Assembly: GCF_024323335.1 (NCBI RefSeq)
Contig: NC_066579.1
Coordinates: 4,169,001-4,233,000 of the forward strand
DNA length: 64,000 bases
Direction: 5' to 3'
From: Lathyrus oleraceus
Lineage: Eukaryota > Streptophyta > Magnoliopsida > Fabales > Fabaceae
The notes under the pieces were generated by a model. The model was not told the DNA's origin and did not search any database. It saw only the letters and a list, made by a program, of their open reading frames with translations. Of the stretch, positions 61,255 to 64,000 are shown piece after piece. The translations under genes and the position numbers were made by a program. Position 1 is the stretch's first letter, and each line of letters begins with the position of its first letter.

Positions 61255-61785
61255 TGTCCCTACGTTAGAACATAATTTCACTGGTAGTTCATGTAATGTA
61301 TGCTTGACAGCGAAGCAACCTAAACACTTTTAAGTGTAGTTTTTCTATGAGAGCCAAGGAAGGTCTAAGTATAGTTCACTTAGATATTTGTGGATCACTA
61401 AAACCACCTAGTTATAGTGGTAAAGGAGAAAAATTAGATCATGCAACACTAAGGGAGAAAACTTAGAATGATTATATGGTTGAAGAGATAACTTCTATAG
61501 AGAAGAAGAAAACTTGAGAATTAATCAAGTTACCTATTGGTAAGAAGTTCATTGATGTGAGAAGGATGTTCAAACTAAAGGTAAATCATGATGTAAAGGT
61601 TGTCAAACACAAATTTAGACTAGTTGCAAAAGGTTTCATGCAAAGAAAAGGAATTGATTATGATGAATTCTTCTCACATGTGACAAGATATAAGACCATC
61701 ATAATTGTAATTACTTTGGCCTGCAATAGAAGATGACCTCTATTTCATCTTGATGTTAAATCATCTTTTCTAAACGGTCTTCTAA

Positions 61786-61816
<31 letters not shown>

Positions 61817-62530
61817 GTTCATAGCACAAACTCTTATTTCTTTAGTTAAGAGGAAATAAAATAGGGTGTACAAGTTGACTAAAGCTCTTTATGGCCTAGG
61901 GAAAGCACCAATGGTTTATAATAAAAGAATATACAAGTTTTTCGTGGAAATTGGAATAAAAAAGTGTTATTCTAAACATGGTGTCTATGTTAAAGGCAAA
62001 GAAGGGGAAATTTTATTGATTATTTCCATTTATGTGGATGACCTTCTAGAAATAAGAAGCTATGAGAAATAGATTGACAAATTAAAAGCTAATATGAAGC
62101 TAGCTTTTGAAATGTATGACCTAGGAAAGCTAGTTTATTTCCTTGGCATGGAGTTTTTAGACTCCTCAATGGGAATGGTTATGCATCAAGAAAAGTATGC
62201 ATGTGAAATATTGTCAAAATTCAAGATGTTGGAATGCAACTCTACAACCACAGTAGCTAACACAATCGTGAAGTTTAGAAAAGCAGATGTTGGTGAGAAG
62301 AAAAGGATGATTCCACGATGTTCATACGAGTGGTAGGATCAATGAGATACGTATGGCAAAGCAAGCCATACATGAGCTTCTCAGTAGGATGGGTGAGCAA
62401 GTTTATGAGCAATCCTATTAGACAAAACTACATTTCTGCAAAAATAATAATGAGATACATCAGGGGCACATTACTCTACGAAGGACTTTGTAGCGGTAAA
62501 TTCATGACCATTAAGTTATGGATAAGCTTA
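61255..62530 (+). pseudogene. Second copia remnant (INT trace, RT, RNase H)
   Basis: A plus-strand copia pol from a family different from 8894-17251. A short integrase-start relic (LSIVHLDICGSLKPPS near 61370) is followed, after an internal deletion, by RT (FKLKVNHDVKVVKHKFRLVAKG near 61575). RT retains the catalytic YVDD at 62031-62042. The connection and RNase H start are readable to about 62500 with several stops. A GAA microsatellite (61785-61815) has added a run of Glu residues inside RT. Not functional. It ends where the antisense LTR begins. Confidence 0.85.
61785..61815 (+). repeat. (GAA)n microsatellite inside a copia RT relic
   Basis: About ten GAA/AAG units encode a Glu run where relatives have two or three acidic residues. 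It keeps the reading frame. Confidence 0.9.
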
Positions 62531-64000
62531 ACGTCAATAAAACCAGAGTCGTCACCGCGCTTTCATTGTTTCCAAAGGAAATGAGAAAAAGTACGAACAA
62601 AGCCCAAAGATAAGAAGTTTTCAAATCAAAACTAATAAAATTCCAGAGATTACAGGTAAGGGGGTTGGTTACACAGAGGGAAGGTGTTAGCATCCAAAGT
62701 GTCCTAGGTACTCCTAGGAAGCCTTTTTTTTATGTGTGTATGTGTTTTTGGTATAAAATGATGTTTGCAATAAATAGAGTGTGGGGATGAGAAAATAATC
62801 CATTAATTATATTTTTGTGTTTGACAAGACCTTCGGACTTTTGTGCCTACGTACAAACATAAAAATGAGGGATCAAAACCCCGTAGTTCGTGGTATCAAT
62901 TTCAAAATGAGTGGAGTGCTTTTGACAAAATTTAAATTTAAAAAGAGGCACAAATGGCCTAAAAGAGTTTGAATGGGTGTTAGTTCTTATTGTTTTTTTT
63001 TAAATTATAAGTCAATATGGTTAAGTTCATTTACAAGTTTGATTTAAAAAAAGATTTTTAAAATGCAATGGCATAAGGCCAAATTTTCTAATTTGCAAAA
63101 GAGTCTAAGTTTAGAAATCACAAGCAAAGAAGGTTTTTGAAAAGGGGGAGAGATTTGAAATTTAAGAAATGGGAGGAGATGAAGAGACTAATCCTAAGCA
63201 TAAAATTTAAAATTTAAGAGTTGAAAAGATCTGACCAATGGGATATAATCCAATAGACAAGAATGTCATAAAGAAACCCGCCTTTCCTTTGGACTTTAGA
63301 CTCAAGCAATATCAATAAGCAAGTAGCATTATGAAGAGCAAGGCATCAAATAAAGATAGCCACATCCAAGCTAGCAACTTCATAGTCTTCTTCTTAATCT
63401 TCCCATCTATCAGATGACATACTCCTTGAATGGCTCAAAATAAGGCATTAGACACAGGTTCAAAGTAACATTTGTATCAAGACCATGTAGCAGATGAATT
63501 CATGTAGATACTTGGACCAGATGAAAGCTTAAATCACAATAGCTTGACTTCAGAAATATTGGCATTGGCCAAGTCCTTTTGCATAGGTGTAGCCTAATTC
63601 TAAGTCCAAAGCTCATATCAAATCCAACAGTCCACACAAACATTTTTTTTTAGGGTTTTTGTTGTTTATTAGGTATTTTAAGCTTCTAAGACCACAAACA
63701 CAAACAAGATACACAAAAAAATATGTACAATCACAATGTATGGCTCAAGTGAGCAAAGTGAAAATGACATAAACATAAACAAGTTAAATGATATGTAAAA
63801 TGGCAAATGGAATGGTAAATGACTTGAATTTAAATTGCATAAAGTAAATGACTTGAAATTAAAAGCAATAATGATAAAAGTTAGTCAAATGTTAGTTGAT
63901 TAGATGTTAGAGAAGTTTTTCTTTTCAATTAATTAAGTCATTCTTTGGAGAACACTCAACCCTCTATTCACAAGCATGGATCATTGAACCAAGACATCTT
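62531..64000 (-). repeat. Antisense Tat-type LTR, running off the right edge
   Basis: Read on the minus strand, the left end resembles the U5 of the Ogre-like LTRs: a GGTGACGACTCT-like stretch at about 62540-62555 and GATGCTAACACCTTCCCT near 62677-62694. A GTAC/CTACG...CGTAG motif lies at 62847-62886. The remaining 1.1 kb is AT-rich U3/R-like sequence resembling 55930-56560 in inverted orientation. No ORF is credible. The 5' end is outside the window. Confidence 0.65.

Overview
The window is plant nuclear repeat DNA, most likely from a legume of the pea/vetch/lentil group. I infer this from very large Ogre-like (Tat-lineage Ty3/gypsy) retrotransposons with an intron, a tRNA-Arg-type primer site and 3'-UTR minisatellites, from a Tat element carrying an antisense plant-mobile-domain (PMD) ORF, and from several decayed Ty1/copia copies. 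Species identity is inference. I recognise no rRNA, tRNA, CRISPR or bacterial features. Only one short ORF (59064-59525, minus) looks like a host gene.

Bases 1 to about 47,250 form a nest of insertions. The oldest visible layer is a minus-strand Ty3/gypsy gag (45131-47127). A Tat-type element (here 'host Tat element') appears to have inserted into it. Its RT/RNase H is at 7315-8888, its integrase at 17252-18411, its antisense PMD ORF is split between 39964-43860 and 18582-18926, and its 3' LTR starts at 44351. Three later insertions broke the host element. Ogre-like element 1 (1-7314, left end outside the window) sits in its RT. A complete reversed Ty1/copia element (8894-17251) lies between its RNase H and integrase. 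A complete 21.0-kb Ogre-like element 2 (18927-39958, TSD CATCC) lies inside the antisense ORF. Both fully visible junctions are exact: removing the insertion and one target duplication leaves the host frame in register.

Ogre-like element 2 is the centrepiece. It has 4.84-kb LTRs that differ at roughly 40 positions by hand count, a tRNA-Arg-type PBS, gag and protease frames with several stops and frameshifts, and a 272-bp intron with frame-compatible ends. Its RT/RNase H/archaeal-type RNase H/integrase ORF is intact. A 3-kb 3' UTR carries hairpins, a PBS-complementary array and a 66-bp minisatellite. Element 1 has related pol and 3'-UTR modules but LTRs of only 1.7 kb. Comparing the two shows a four-hairpin block after the pol stop codon with compensatory base changes in one stem.

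From 47,250 to 64,000 the DNA is AT-rich and degenerate. It holds TA microsatellites, a non-coding copia-like LTR element with a dimeric tandem repeat, two copia remnants, LTR-like scraps, the putative host gene with a TATA box and an ABRE-like element, and at the right edge an antisense LTR of the Tat type.
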